Below, piece by piece: positions 16,759 through 23,423 of a stretch of DNA of 23,423 bases (positions within the stretch are counted from its first letter, which is position 1; the number at the start of each line of letters is the position of its first letter). Origin of the DNA: a virus; the IMG/VR virus record IMGVR_UViG_3300015204_000012, positions 1-23,423 of that record; one strand, written 5' to 3'. The notes below the pieces were generated by a model that was not told the origin of the DNA, did not search any database, and worked only from the letters and a program-made list of their open reading frames with translations. A program made the position numbers and the translations under genes.

Positions 16759-17258
16759 AAGCTGTACCTCAGCGGCCGGCCGACATTGTCAGGGGTGATC
16801 GCCATCTGCGGCACACACTGAAAGGTTTTTCGATCCATCTCCACGCGACGCACTTCGCCCATTGAATAGGCCGGTGTGGCGCCGCTCCCCTTGGGGGCGT
16901 TGTCCGCGAGGAAAGGCTCGATGTTGTCGCGGTGGCCGCAAACAAGGACCCGCTTGAAGTAGCGCTCGGACTTCGAAAGCATCTGATCCAAGAGGATCGA
17001 GATCGGAAACTGCGTCTGCAAGAGCGGGTGCTGCTGCACCTCGATACCGAGCAACGTGCCCATGATCCGGGCCGTGTCGATGGTGCGCTGAAACGGCGAA
17101 CAGATGATGAGCTTGGGGCACTCGCCCATCTGGACCATCCGCTGCGCTACGGCGGCCACAGTCTGCCGCCCTTCGGACGTGAGCCCGCGTGCCCGTTCTA
17201 CGTAAGGGTCGCTAGAGTACGCGCCCGCGTATCCGTGCCTTTGCATCCAGAGTTTCAT
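16758..17258 (-). CDS. SixA-like phosphohistidine phosphatase (histidine phosphatase superfamily)
   Basis: I count 166 residues from ATG 17258 to TTA at 16760-16758. It has the full catalytic set of the histidine phosphatase fold: R7-H8-G9 (MQRHGYAG), R58 in CSPFQRTIDTAR, and H109 in VCGHRDNIEPFL. The stretch RARGLTSEGRQTVAAVAQRM is typical of SixA proteins (R-x-LT-x-G). SixA removes phosphate from histidine phosphotransfer proteins and from a PTS component (NPr). It lies between head genes and overlaps both neighbours: 47 bp with the previous gene, and one base (TTATG) with gp36. Past the TTA the standard frame adds 21 out-of-frame residues. It is an unusual cargo in a head operon. Confidence 0.8.
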
Positions 17259-17490
17259 GGTTGCTCGTGTCGATATGGATGCGCGGCATACCGGCGTCGC
17301 CGGCCTTCATGTGGCTCTGCGCGGCCTCGTTTCGCACGAAGGCCCACCACGCCGCCTCGCGTAGCGAAACGCTATCAAGCGGGCTCTTGGCCCCGAGCGC
17401 GACAAGCGCCGCGAACGGGTCCGATGCGTCGTCGAAAGATACGCGGCCCGCCGCGCCATTGGCGTACGCGACCGCGATCTCGTGCTTCAC
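17212..17490 (-). CDS. small head-region protein, unknown
   Basis: I assign 92 residues from GTG at 17490, which overlaps the upstream stop as GTGA, to TAG at 17212-17214. The longer open frame above 17490 is Arg-rich and overlaps the upstream gene, so it is rejected. Sequence features are a helical segment (DASDPFAALVALGAKSPLDS), then LREAAWWAFVRNEAAQ and a terminal HIDTSNHETLDAKA. No family is recognised. It overlaps the phosphatase start by 47 bp, so the pair may be translationally coupled. Confidence 0.6.
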   Translation of the reverse strand: MKHEIAVAYANGAAGRVSFDDASDPFAALVALGAKSPLDSVSLREAAWWAFVRNEAAQSHMKAGDAGMPRIHIDTSNHETLDAKARIRGRVL

Positions 17491-17678
17491 TTCCGCGCTT
17501 GCTGCTGCGCCGCGGCGGCGTCGGGAAGCATCTTGGCCATTCCGAGTGCCACCGGCTGCGCCATATCCGCTTCCTCCCATTCCGCAACGTCGCCGACGGT
17601 GAGCCACTCGCGGCTGTCGCCGGACGTGTCCGGCTTTGCGATGGTACCGTGTAGAATCTCGAATCTTCGCTTTGCCAT
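17487..17678 (-). CDS. small protein after the capsid gene (Mu gp35 position)
   Basis: The product has 63 residues. ATG 17678 has GAGAGGGG about 9 nt upstream, and TGA at 17489-17487 overlaps the next GTG. The sequence (MAKRRFEILHGTIAKPD, then WLTVGDVAEWEEADMAQPVA) is compact and hydrophilic. In Mu a similarly small gene (gp35) follows the capsid gene. I cannot claim family identity beyond position and size. It may be a minor head or neck component. Confidence 0.65.
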   Translation of the reverse strand: MAKRRFEILHGTIAKPDTSGDSREWLTVGDVAEWEEADMAQPVALGMAKMLPDAAAAQQQARK

Positions 17679-17701
17679 GTAAGAATCCCCTCTCTACAGG
17701 C

Positions 17702-18808
17702 TAACTGCCAGGCCGCTTTGATAACGCCGCCGACGATATTCGAGGTGATTACCTCGGCGTCGTTGTGGGTGACCACGATCTCAACACCACCGCGCGGGCC
17801 CTTGAATTGGTTGAAGAACGAGCGCACCTGGAAGCCGCCTTGCATGGTGGTGTCCTGCGACTGAGCACCGGTCCAGCGGAACGTGAACGAGGTGGCGATC
17901 GTCATGCCGTCTTTCGGCGCGTTGACCTCCTGGTGAACGAACGCAACGTCGTTGCCCCAGACGTAGTCGTAAATATTGGCCGCGGTCAGCGTCTTCATCG
18001 CTGCCACGAGGATCTGCGGGAGTCCGAGGAGCGCGTTGGTGCCCTGGATATCGGTCGGCTGCCCCGGGAGGCCAGGCACGTTGAACTTCGCCTGCGTGAA
18101 CTTCTGGACCTGCGCGTTCTTCACGAATGAGTGCCAGACGCGCTCGGACATCACCATGTGCGTCACGGGCTGGAGCGACTTCTCCATGATCGTGTAGATG
18201 TCGTTGATCGGGTCGCTCGACGCGCCGCCATTCCACTTGTTGAGGGCAGGCTCGGTGATTACGACGGAAGGGTCAAAGTTGGCCGCCGTGGTAAGCAGCG
18301 CGCCCACGCGCGCCTCGCGTGCCTGGATAAGCACGTTCATGCATCGCTGCATCGCGTTGAGCTGCGGCGCAAGCGGGTTGTCCGCGTTCGCCATGATCTC
18401 AGTGGGGATGAAGGCGCCCACGGCGTAGCCAATGGTCGTGAAGAGCGTGTTGCTCAGACGCGGGTTGACTTGTTTGACGGTTGCGCCGGGGGACGCGACG
18501 ATGTCCTGTACCGGCTGGAACGCGTCGAGCTTGTCCCACTGGAAGTACTTGTCCGACGCGTTCGTGGTCGGGAGGACCGGCGAGACGGTATCGGCAAGAC
18601 CCTGCTGGAGACGAAAGCCAGCCGCGTAGTTGGCAAGCGCCTTTTCGATGTGGACGTCGCTCTGTCCGAGGTCCATCTTGACGAGGCGTCCGCCGCCATC
18701 GGCGTAAGTTGCGGTGCGCGAATCAGGATCGAAGTCCGTCATCGCCTTCACACCGGTGCCGGCGAAAGCCCGGCCTGCATCGAGCATCTGGATCTTCTGC
18801 TTAGCCAT
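17702..18808 (-). CDS. major capsid protein
   Basis: I count 368 residues from ATG 18808, with GAAAGGGA upstream, to TTA at 17704-17702. The size and sequence fit a HK97-fold coat. Features are LSNTLFTTIGYAVGAFIPTE, then MANADNPLAPQLNAMQRCMN, HMVMSERVWHSFVKNAQVQK, FNVPGLPGQPTDIQGTNALL and a terminal THNDAEVITSNIVGGVIK. The last segment is the usual C-terminal end of such coats, so the chain should stop after AAWQ, exactly at the TTA. In the standard code there is no stop, and 109 out-of-frame residues rich in Arg and Ser would follow to 17375. It also lacks a stop between itself and the decoration gene. Confidence 0.85.
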
Positions 18809-18815
18809 GTTCGTT

Positions 18816-18836
18816 TCCCTTTCGGCTAAGCCGACG
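18816..18836. repeat. leader block of the capsid gene, shared with 15090-15120
   Basis: Plus-strand tccctttcgg joined directly to ctaagccgacg (21 nt). On the minus strand it carries the TTA that ends the decoration gene and the GAAAGGGA ribosome site of the capsid. The same two blocks recur at 15090-15120, separated there by 10 nt. Confidence 0.75.
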
Positions 18837-19477
18837 ATTTCATAAACGATGGTGCTCGTATCCGTACCGGACGAGCTGGTGATCACGAGCTGTGCGACGC
18901 CGAAGGCGCCAACGACAACCGTGTAGGAGAGGTGCCCCGGAGTACCGCCGGTGAGGCTGCGCGAGAGGAAGACCTTGCTGTTGGCGGTGATTGCGATACC
19001 GGTCAACACAGTGACCGTACCGGCCACGAGAACCGCCGATCCGACCTGAGCAAGGCCCGAGCCCTGCGGAGTCAGGAAGACGACCACGGGGTCCGCGTCC
19101 GCTGCCTGACTGAGAGACTGGCCCATCGCGGTGGGGCCGGTGGACTTGGTCACGCGGCCGAGCTTGGCGCCGTTGGTCGAAAGCATCACCGGGTCGCCCG
19201 GGTTGATAGCGCCGTCCGCCGAGGCGATTGCAGTGCCGAGCACGCGAACGCGCCCGTCACGTCCGGCCTTGAGGACCTCCATCGTGACACCGCACGCACC
19301 AGCAGGGTTACCGGCCGAGAGTGCGACCGTAACGCCGACAGTTTGGTTGATCAGCGAAAGGTTGACCGTGTCAATCAGGACCGCGGTGCCGGGCGGGATA
19401 TCGGTGCCCGAGTAGTTGTGGAATACGAAGTCGCCGCCCTGAACGGGCGTCGCCGACATCTGATTGTAGATTGCCAT
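18827..19477 (-). CDS. capsid decoration / cement protein (DUF2190-type plus C-terminal virion domain)
   Basis: I count 216 residues from ATG 19477 to TTA at 18829-18827. The N-terminal part resembles DUF2190-type capsid cement proteins: HNYSGTDIPPGTAVLIDTVN, then GRDGRVRVLGTAIASADGAI and PGDPVMLSTNGAKLGRVTKS. The C-terminal 70 residues are the phage domain with TANSKVFLSRSLTGGTPGHL, ending SGTDTSTIVYEIVG. In related proteins this motif is the chain end, so a stop is expected where the TTA lies. GGGAGGG is upstream of ATG 19477. In the standard code it is open on both sides, joined to scaffold and capsid. Confidence 0.78.
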
Positions 19478-19480
19478 AGC

Positions 19481-19963
19481 TAAACGCCCTCCCTGTGCAC
19501 GGTAGGCAGCTTCGGCCCTCATGACTTTGTCGTAGGCCTTGAGAGTGGCGTCCTCGAGGGACATGCCTTTCTCCTTTTGGTACTTGTCGACGAGAGCGAC
19601 CACGCTCGGGACGTCGTCGCGGCTAACCACCTTGCGCTCGCCGACGTCGCCCTTGTCCGCCCCATTCGAGGCAACGTCCTGGGTGAGGTGGCGCTGGTGC
19701 GCAGGCACGCTCGGGAAGAGCTTGCGGAACGAATCGCGGCTCGCGCGGGCGAGGATGAACATGTCCGCTTTGTCGGAATCCGACAGGCGCTTCACGTCCT
19801 TGTTGGTGAGGTAGGCCGCCTCGACTTCGGCGTGGAGCTCCTCGTCGTCGCGCTTGACCTTCTCGTCGCGGAGCAGTTTCACCTCGGCCTCAAGTGACGT
19901 AACGCGAGACTCTGCGTCCTTCAGCTTGAGCCGAGTTTCGGCGGTCTCGGTAGCATCGCTCAT
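19481..19963 (-). CDS. internal-start scaffold protein (Mu gpZ-like)
   Basis: An in-frame ATG at 19963 (residue 278 of the protease, MSDATETAETRLKLK) has GAGGA 10 nt upstream. The product would be 160 residues, beginning with a coiled coil of Lys, Glu, Asp and Arg. In Mu the scaffold Z is likewise made from an internal in-frame start of gene I, so I list it as a separate nested product. Its use is inferred from this site and the Mu analogy. Confidence 0.6.
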
Positions 19964-20794
19964 GGTGGTTGATTCCTCGTTGGCCGGCGGTGCCGGCGTG
20001 TTGTCTGAAAGTGCCGCGGCGATTGCCGCAGCCACGTCTTGGAGATCGCGATCCGTTTCGAGAACAGAGTCGCTCGAGTCCTTCGCCGCCATGGGGGCCA
20101 TGCCGTCGAGGAAGGGTTTGTTGGTGAGGCCGGCGCTCGTCATACGCGCGCCAATCGGCAGGCCCGTCACGCGGTCCTTGGCGCCGAAGCGGATGGCCGG
20201 GCTGATGAACTTGTACTGGCCCTGCTTGATGTACCCGGACGCCAGTTGGCCCCACTCGACCTCGCCCCAGAGACCGTTCTGCCCGCGGTTGTCGAGGTTG
20301 GTGATCCATCCCTGCGCGGGTGCGCCGCGAGTAGGGATGTCACCTTCGGCCGCGTCGGCTTCGGATGCGTGCTCGAAGTCGATCGGGATGGCGCGATTGC
20401 TGGTCGCCTTGAAGTTGCCGACGATCTCGTCAAACACCTGCGGCGTAAGCGCAAACTCGCCTGCACTGTGGCCCTTGAAGGCGCCCACCTTGCCGAGCTG
20501 TACCCAGACGCGCTTGGCCTCGGATGCGTCGCCGAAGAGCGCGCGGTCGAGGTAGGCGCACGGTCGGATCGTGTCTTCCAGCAGCACGGATTCCCCTTCG
20601 TCCGCGTACGACACGGAGACTGTTTTCTGCTGCGCGTTGACCGCCACTTTCATCCGGCGCTTGCGCTTGGCGGACTTGGGTGCGGCAGCGGCAGCAGTGC
20701 CAACCGCGGGCGAGTTGAGGCTCGACCCGTTCGGCTTATTGGTGGCCGGCCCAGTGCCGGTGCTGGCAGCGGGCGTTGTGACTTGGATAGGCAT
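19481..20794 (-). CDS. capsid maturation protease with scaffold domain (Mu gpI-like)
   Basis: I count 437 residues from ATG 20794 to TTA at 19483-19481. Residues 100-235 match the Mu I/phage I-like protease: NRAIPIDFEHASEADAAE, then GAPAQGWITNL, GLWGEVEWGQLASGYIKQG and QYKFISPAIRFGAKD. From about 278 a charged coiled-coil scaffold follows, itself with an internal start. The protein would self-cleave and process head proteins during maturation. The first 47 residues are Ser/Ala/Thr/Pro-rich, so ATG at residue 48 (MKVAV) is an alternative start. In the standard code the frame continues without stop through decoration and capsid to 17375 (1139 codons). Confidence 0.82.
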
Positions 20795-20798
20795 TCGC

Positions 20799-21539
20799 TA
20801 ACCAATTCTGGACAGTGAAGTTGCCCGCGCTGATGTCGGCGTTGTTCAGCGTGCCGGCCGCAAGCTGTGCGTTCAGCGCAAGCGTGGCGGTGCCGACGAG
20901 CCCGGGAGTCGGCGCGGCAGCGAGGCCGTAGTTGACCGTCGACGCGGTGGTGTTCGGCGTGATGCGGGCGAAAACAAATTGCGAGTTGGTCGCCGAGAGG
21001 ATCGGAACGTTCGCGACCGTCGCTGCGCCGGCGATCAGGGTGACCAACTGCGTCACGCTGCGCGGGTAGAACGAGAGCGCCGTGGTTCCAACCACGATTG
21101 GCCCGAGCGTGACCAGCTTCCACGTGCTCAGCGCGTACAGCGCGCCTTCGGTAACCTCGCAGATCTGACCGGGGAGGACGTACCCCTGTGCGAAGTCCGC
21201 GGCGCGGGTCAGGACGAACTTGGCGCCTGCGCCACCGAGTGCGGTAACGGTGTAGATGCCGTTGTCCGCGCCAGCGACACCGGCGACGAGGAGCACGCGG
21301 TTGCCCACGGCGGGGGCAACGCCGTCGATCGTCGCAAGCGCGCCAACGGCGTTGGCGGTGAGGACGCCGGCGACGTTGGTGTACGCGGGCAGCGCCGCGG
21401 CGGTTGCCAGACGGCAGGCGCGCCCGAGGGCGTTGATGTCGGCTGCGGCGCTTGTGGCGGTCGCGTTCAGGGCGTCGCAGATCGCCTGCGGGTTGCCGCC
21501 GATGATCTGATTGTTCGGGATGACGATCGAGGTGGCCAT
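20799..21539 (-). CDS. virion surface or fibre-type protein between portal and protease
   Basis: I count 246 residues from ATG 21539 to TTA at 20801-20799. It has the phage surface motif LATIDGVAPAVGNRVLLVAG, followed by NGIYTVT, a middle with FVLTRAADFAQGYVLPGQIC, and STWKLVTLGPIVVGTTALSF. This pattern is common in fibre and capsid-surface proteins. The place between portal and protease, where Mu has gp30 (MuF), is unusual. Past the TTA the standard frame adds 21 residues to 20736, overlapping the protease start. Confidence 0.72.
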
Positions 21540-21552
21540 GTCTGGTTTTCTT

Positions 21553-23142
21553 TCAGTTGGGCGGACCGGGAGGCTGGTCGTCGTCCGTGGCTGTGGGGTC
21601 CGCTGGGCTCACGTCCGGCATAAGCGCGGCCGTTGCTGCGGCGATGTTCGCGTCAATCGCCGAGAGCGAGACGGGCGAGACGAACGCGAGGCGGATCGCC
21701 TGCGGGTCCGCGGTGTCAATCAGCGGCATCCCGGTACGCTCCGCGAGGAGCTTGCCGTCAATGGGCAGTCCGATGCTGGCGCCCACCTGGGCGACCTGCA
21801 TGACGCTCATCGGATCGGGCTTGTCGCCGAGCTGGATTATGACCCTCGGTGTCAGGTGCTGAAACTGCGGGAAGTTGAGCTTCACCATCCACGAGAACAC
21901 GTCGCGACGAAGCGTCTCGCTCAGCGTCGCGGCATCGAACTTGTAGATCTCGTTGACGCCCACCTTGCCGACGTCAGCAGTGGACCGAGACCCGTACTTG
22001 CCCGACTCGACGGTGAAAGTTTGGCCGAGGACGGCTTTGGAGATCTCCGAGTTCATCATCGAGACGAACCCCTCGAAGCTGATTCCGGAACCGCCCTTCC
22101 CGCCGTCCGGGAACATCATGTTGACCTTCGCGACGTCCGGCAGTGTCGCGCCCGTGGCGGACCCAGTACCGAGCGCCACGATGGCCGCCTGCATCTTCGC
22201 GATATCGTCGTCGTTCGCCGCGCGCGGTACGCCCGTGTCGGTGGTCGAGAACGTCGCCCACGCCCACGGCTTCGCGAAGCGCTCGATGTACGCGCCAGCT
22301 CCGCGAGCGGCCATCAACTTGAGCGCTACCCACCACGAGATAACGCGGCCGAGGCCCTCGCGGGTTGGGTACTCGCCTCGAAGCTGCGGCGAGTGGATCA
22401 CGAACTTGCCCGGGTAGTCAGCGGCGCGCACGCCCCATAGGCGCGTCGTCGGAAACTTCGCCGGGTTCATGCCCGGCAGCGTCGGCGTCGCCGACATCGT
22501 GCCCGCGTAAGAGCTGCCTACGCCGCCTTGATCCCAGATGCGCACGTCCCACGAGCCCGGGTCCGGGAACGCGAGGCGGCGAGTGTGAATGAAGTGCATC
22601 CGCGCCAGGCGCCAGGTGCCTTGGCTATCGGTGACCCACGAGTTCTCGAGCGCCGAGAGGCCGGTGAGGTTGGCCTGGAAGAGCAGCCCGAAAAGGATCT
22701 GTACCTTGTCCGGGACTGCGTCCCAAAGCACGGAGCAGAAGTCTGCAATTGCGTCTGCGATCGGCTGCTCCGCGAGCGAAGCGGCCTTGATCGGAGTGAT
22801 GTCGAGGCGCCCACCGGCAACAGCCATCGCGCGCTGCGCGAGTACCGCGTGTGCGTGGGTGTCGCGTTCGATTAGCTCGGAGAGGACATCGACCCAAGGC
22901 TGCCGGTAGCCCGTTGAGGCCTGCCGCATGACGGATGAGATCGTCTGGAGCGAAAGGTTCGACCCGATGACGACCGGATAGCGGTCGATGCCGGGCCACG
23001 GCGCCACCTTGGCGGCCTGCGGATCCGGCGGCTGCATCACAAAGCCTTGCGGCGTCGGGATGGGCGTCGCGGGCTTCTTGGCGGTGTTCGGAAAGGGATC
23101 GGCTAGGTAGATGGCCCCCGCGGGCTGAGAGGTGTCAGCCAT
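21553..23142 (-). CDS. portal protein (Mu gp29-like, DUF935)
   Basis: The product has 529 residues. Features of DUF935 portals are WVDVLSELIERDTHAHAVLA, GLGRVISWWVALKLMAARGA followed by YIERFAKPWAWATF, and EISKAVLGQTFTVESGKYGS. A Pro/Asp-rich C-terminal tail ends in TGA at 21553. The portal forms the ring for DNA entry and tail joining. ATG 23142 has no clear ribosome site. An inner ATG at residue 36 is possible. The start is 15 bp from a divergent plus-strand gene, although in Mu the terminase gene should precede it on the same strand. Confidence 0.87.
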   Translation of the reverse strand: MADTSQPAGAIYLADPFPNTAKKPATPIPTPQGFVMQPPDPQAAKVAPWPGIDRYPVVIGSNLSLQTISSVMRQASTGYRQPWVDVLSELIERDTHAHAVLAQRAMAVAGGRLDITPIKAASLAEQPIADAIADFCSVLWDAVPDKVQILFGLLFQANLTGLSALENSWVTDSQGTWRLARMHFIHTRRLAFPDPGSWDVRIWDQGGVGSSYAGTMSATPTLPGMNPAKFPTTRLWGVRAADYPGKFVIHSPQLRGEYPTREGLGRVISWWVALKLMAARGAGAYIERFAKPWAWATFSTTDTGVPRAANDDDIAKMQAAIVALGTGSATGATLPDVAKVNMMFPDGGKGGSGISFEGFVSMMNSEISKAVLGQTFTVESGKYGSRSTADVGKVGVNEIYKFDAATLSETLRRDVFSWMVKLNFPQFQHLTPRVIIQLGDKPDPMSVMQVAQVGASIGLPIDGKLLAERTGMPLIDTADPQAIRLAFVSPVSLSAIDANIAAATAALMPDVSPADPTATDDDQPPGPPN

Positions 23143-23157
23143 GGTAGGGTCGCCGGT

Positions 23158-23423
23158 ATGTGGAACGTGAACAGCAACGCCGTGACGGCGTCCGACGCGC
23201 AGGCGCTGAGGGCGGCCAGGTACGACGCCGCCCAGCTCAGGAAGGAACGCGAGGCGCTACGGCAGGACCTCGCGACCGTGACGGCCGCGTGCCACAACCT
23301 GCGCTCTCGAATCGAGTATCTCGGCAGCATCGTCGGCACGCCCGAGGCGGCGACGCACTACGACGAGCTTTGCAACCGGCTCGCCTCGCTCATGCTGGTG
23401 GCGGGCTGGCCGAAGGATTACGC
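23158..23423 (+). CDS. divergent coiled-coil protein, cut by the window edge
   Basis: ATG at 23158 opens a frame through the right edge (88 codons seen). The sequence is hydrophilic and helical: SDAQALRAARYDAAQLRKER, then EALRQDLATVTAACHNLRSR and EYLGSIVGTPEAATHYDELC. Codon third positions are strongly G or C, as in the other genes. GTAGGG about 8 nt upstream is a modest ribosome site. It runs away from the portal gene with 15 bp between starts. I do not recognise the family. It may be a small phage gene inserted between terminase and portal. Confidence 0.65.
   Translation, partial: MWNVNSNAVTASDAQALRAARYDAAQLRKEREALRQDLATVTAACHNLRSRIEYLGSIVGTPEAATHYDELCNRLASLMLVAGWPKDY

Noticed and set aside
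17375-17701. C-terminal 109-residue extension of the capsid
   Set aside because: Overlaps two small genes in another frame and has junk composition; the capsid motif ends before it.
7370-20801. Sequencing error as a simple explanation for the TTA ends
   Set aside because: Nine cases only at stop positions, while out-of-frame TAA triplets on the same strand are intact; a frame-blind error would not do this. Deliberate or curated change remains possible.
1-23423. CRISPR arrays, tRNA or rRNA genes, insertion sequences
   Set aside because: No spaced repeats of CRISPR type, no cloverleaf or rRNA sequence recognised, and no transposase; the only clear tandem repeat lies inside a coding gene.

Overview
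The window is the late (virion structure) region of a Mu-like contractile-tailed phage or prophage in a high-GC bacterium. Nearly all of it is read from the minus strand, so gene order runs from right to left. Starting at the right: a divergent plus-strand coiled-coil gene, cut by the window edge; a Mu gp29-like portal; a virion surface protein; a Mu I-type protease with an internal scaffold start; a decoration protein; the major capsid protein; two small head genes; a SixA-like histidine phosphatase; head-tail connectors (gp36-like, HK97-gp10/gpG-like, gp37-like, gp38-position); sheath; tube; tail assembly chaperone; tape measure; gpN-like protein; gp44-like hub; gp45/gpV-like spike; a tandem-repeat protein; gp46-, gp47- and gp48-position baseplate genes; and two or three tail-fibre-type genes. 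At the far left a plus-strand gene with a Gly/Ala-rich linker and a Cys-rich domain converges on the last fibre gene. It looks bacterial (myxobacterial-style secreted protein), so the left edge may be a phage/host junction. No terminase, MuF/gp30, lysis, integrase, transposase, tRNA or CRISPR is visible.

The most unusual observation concerns the ends of the genes. I looked for every in-frame TTA codon in the minus-strand genes (about 7,000 codons). I found nine, and all nine sit exactly where the stop codon should be: just before, or overlapping, the next gene's start. There were none inside a gene. At these nine ends the standard code has no stop, so reading continues as out-of-frame junk (hub, capsid, phosphatase, surface protein) or runs straight into the next gene (protease-scaffold to decoration to capsid; tape measure to gpN). 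The plus-strand gene at the left also carries an in-frame TTA at its apparent end. The window therefore reads as if TTA were an extra stop codon, as in the Thraustochytrium mitochondrial code (table 23). The alternatives are TAA/TGA-to-TTA changes introduced artificially, or TTA used as a translational gate. I annotate genes to the TTA and give the standard-code extent in each entry.

Other control features: a clear intrinsic terminator between sheath and tube, inside the late operon; a probable TTG start for the tube gene; an 18-bp RNA stem touching the ribosome binding site of the tail chaperone; and a coding-like -1 frame that ends 4 nt before the tape measure, as expected for the frameshifted form of a tail assembly chaperone. 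Accessory items are the SixA-like phosphatase inside the head module and a 31-residue tandem-repeat protein directly after the spike gene.

Family calls come from recognisable protein motifs and from synteny with phage Mu. No database search was run.
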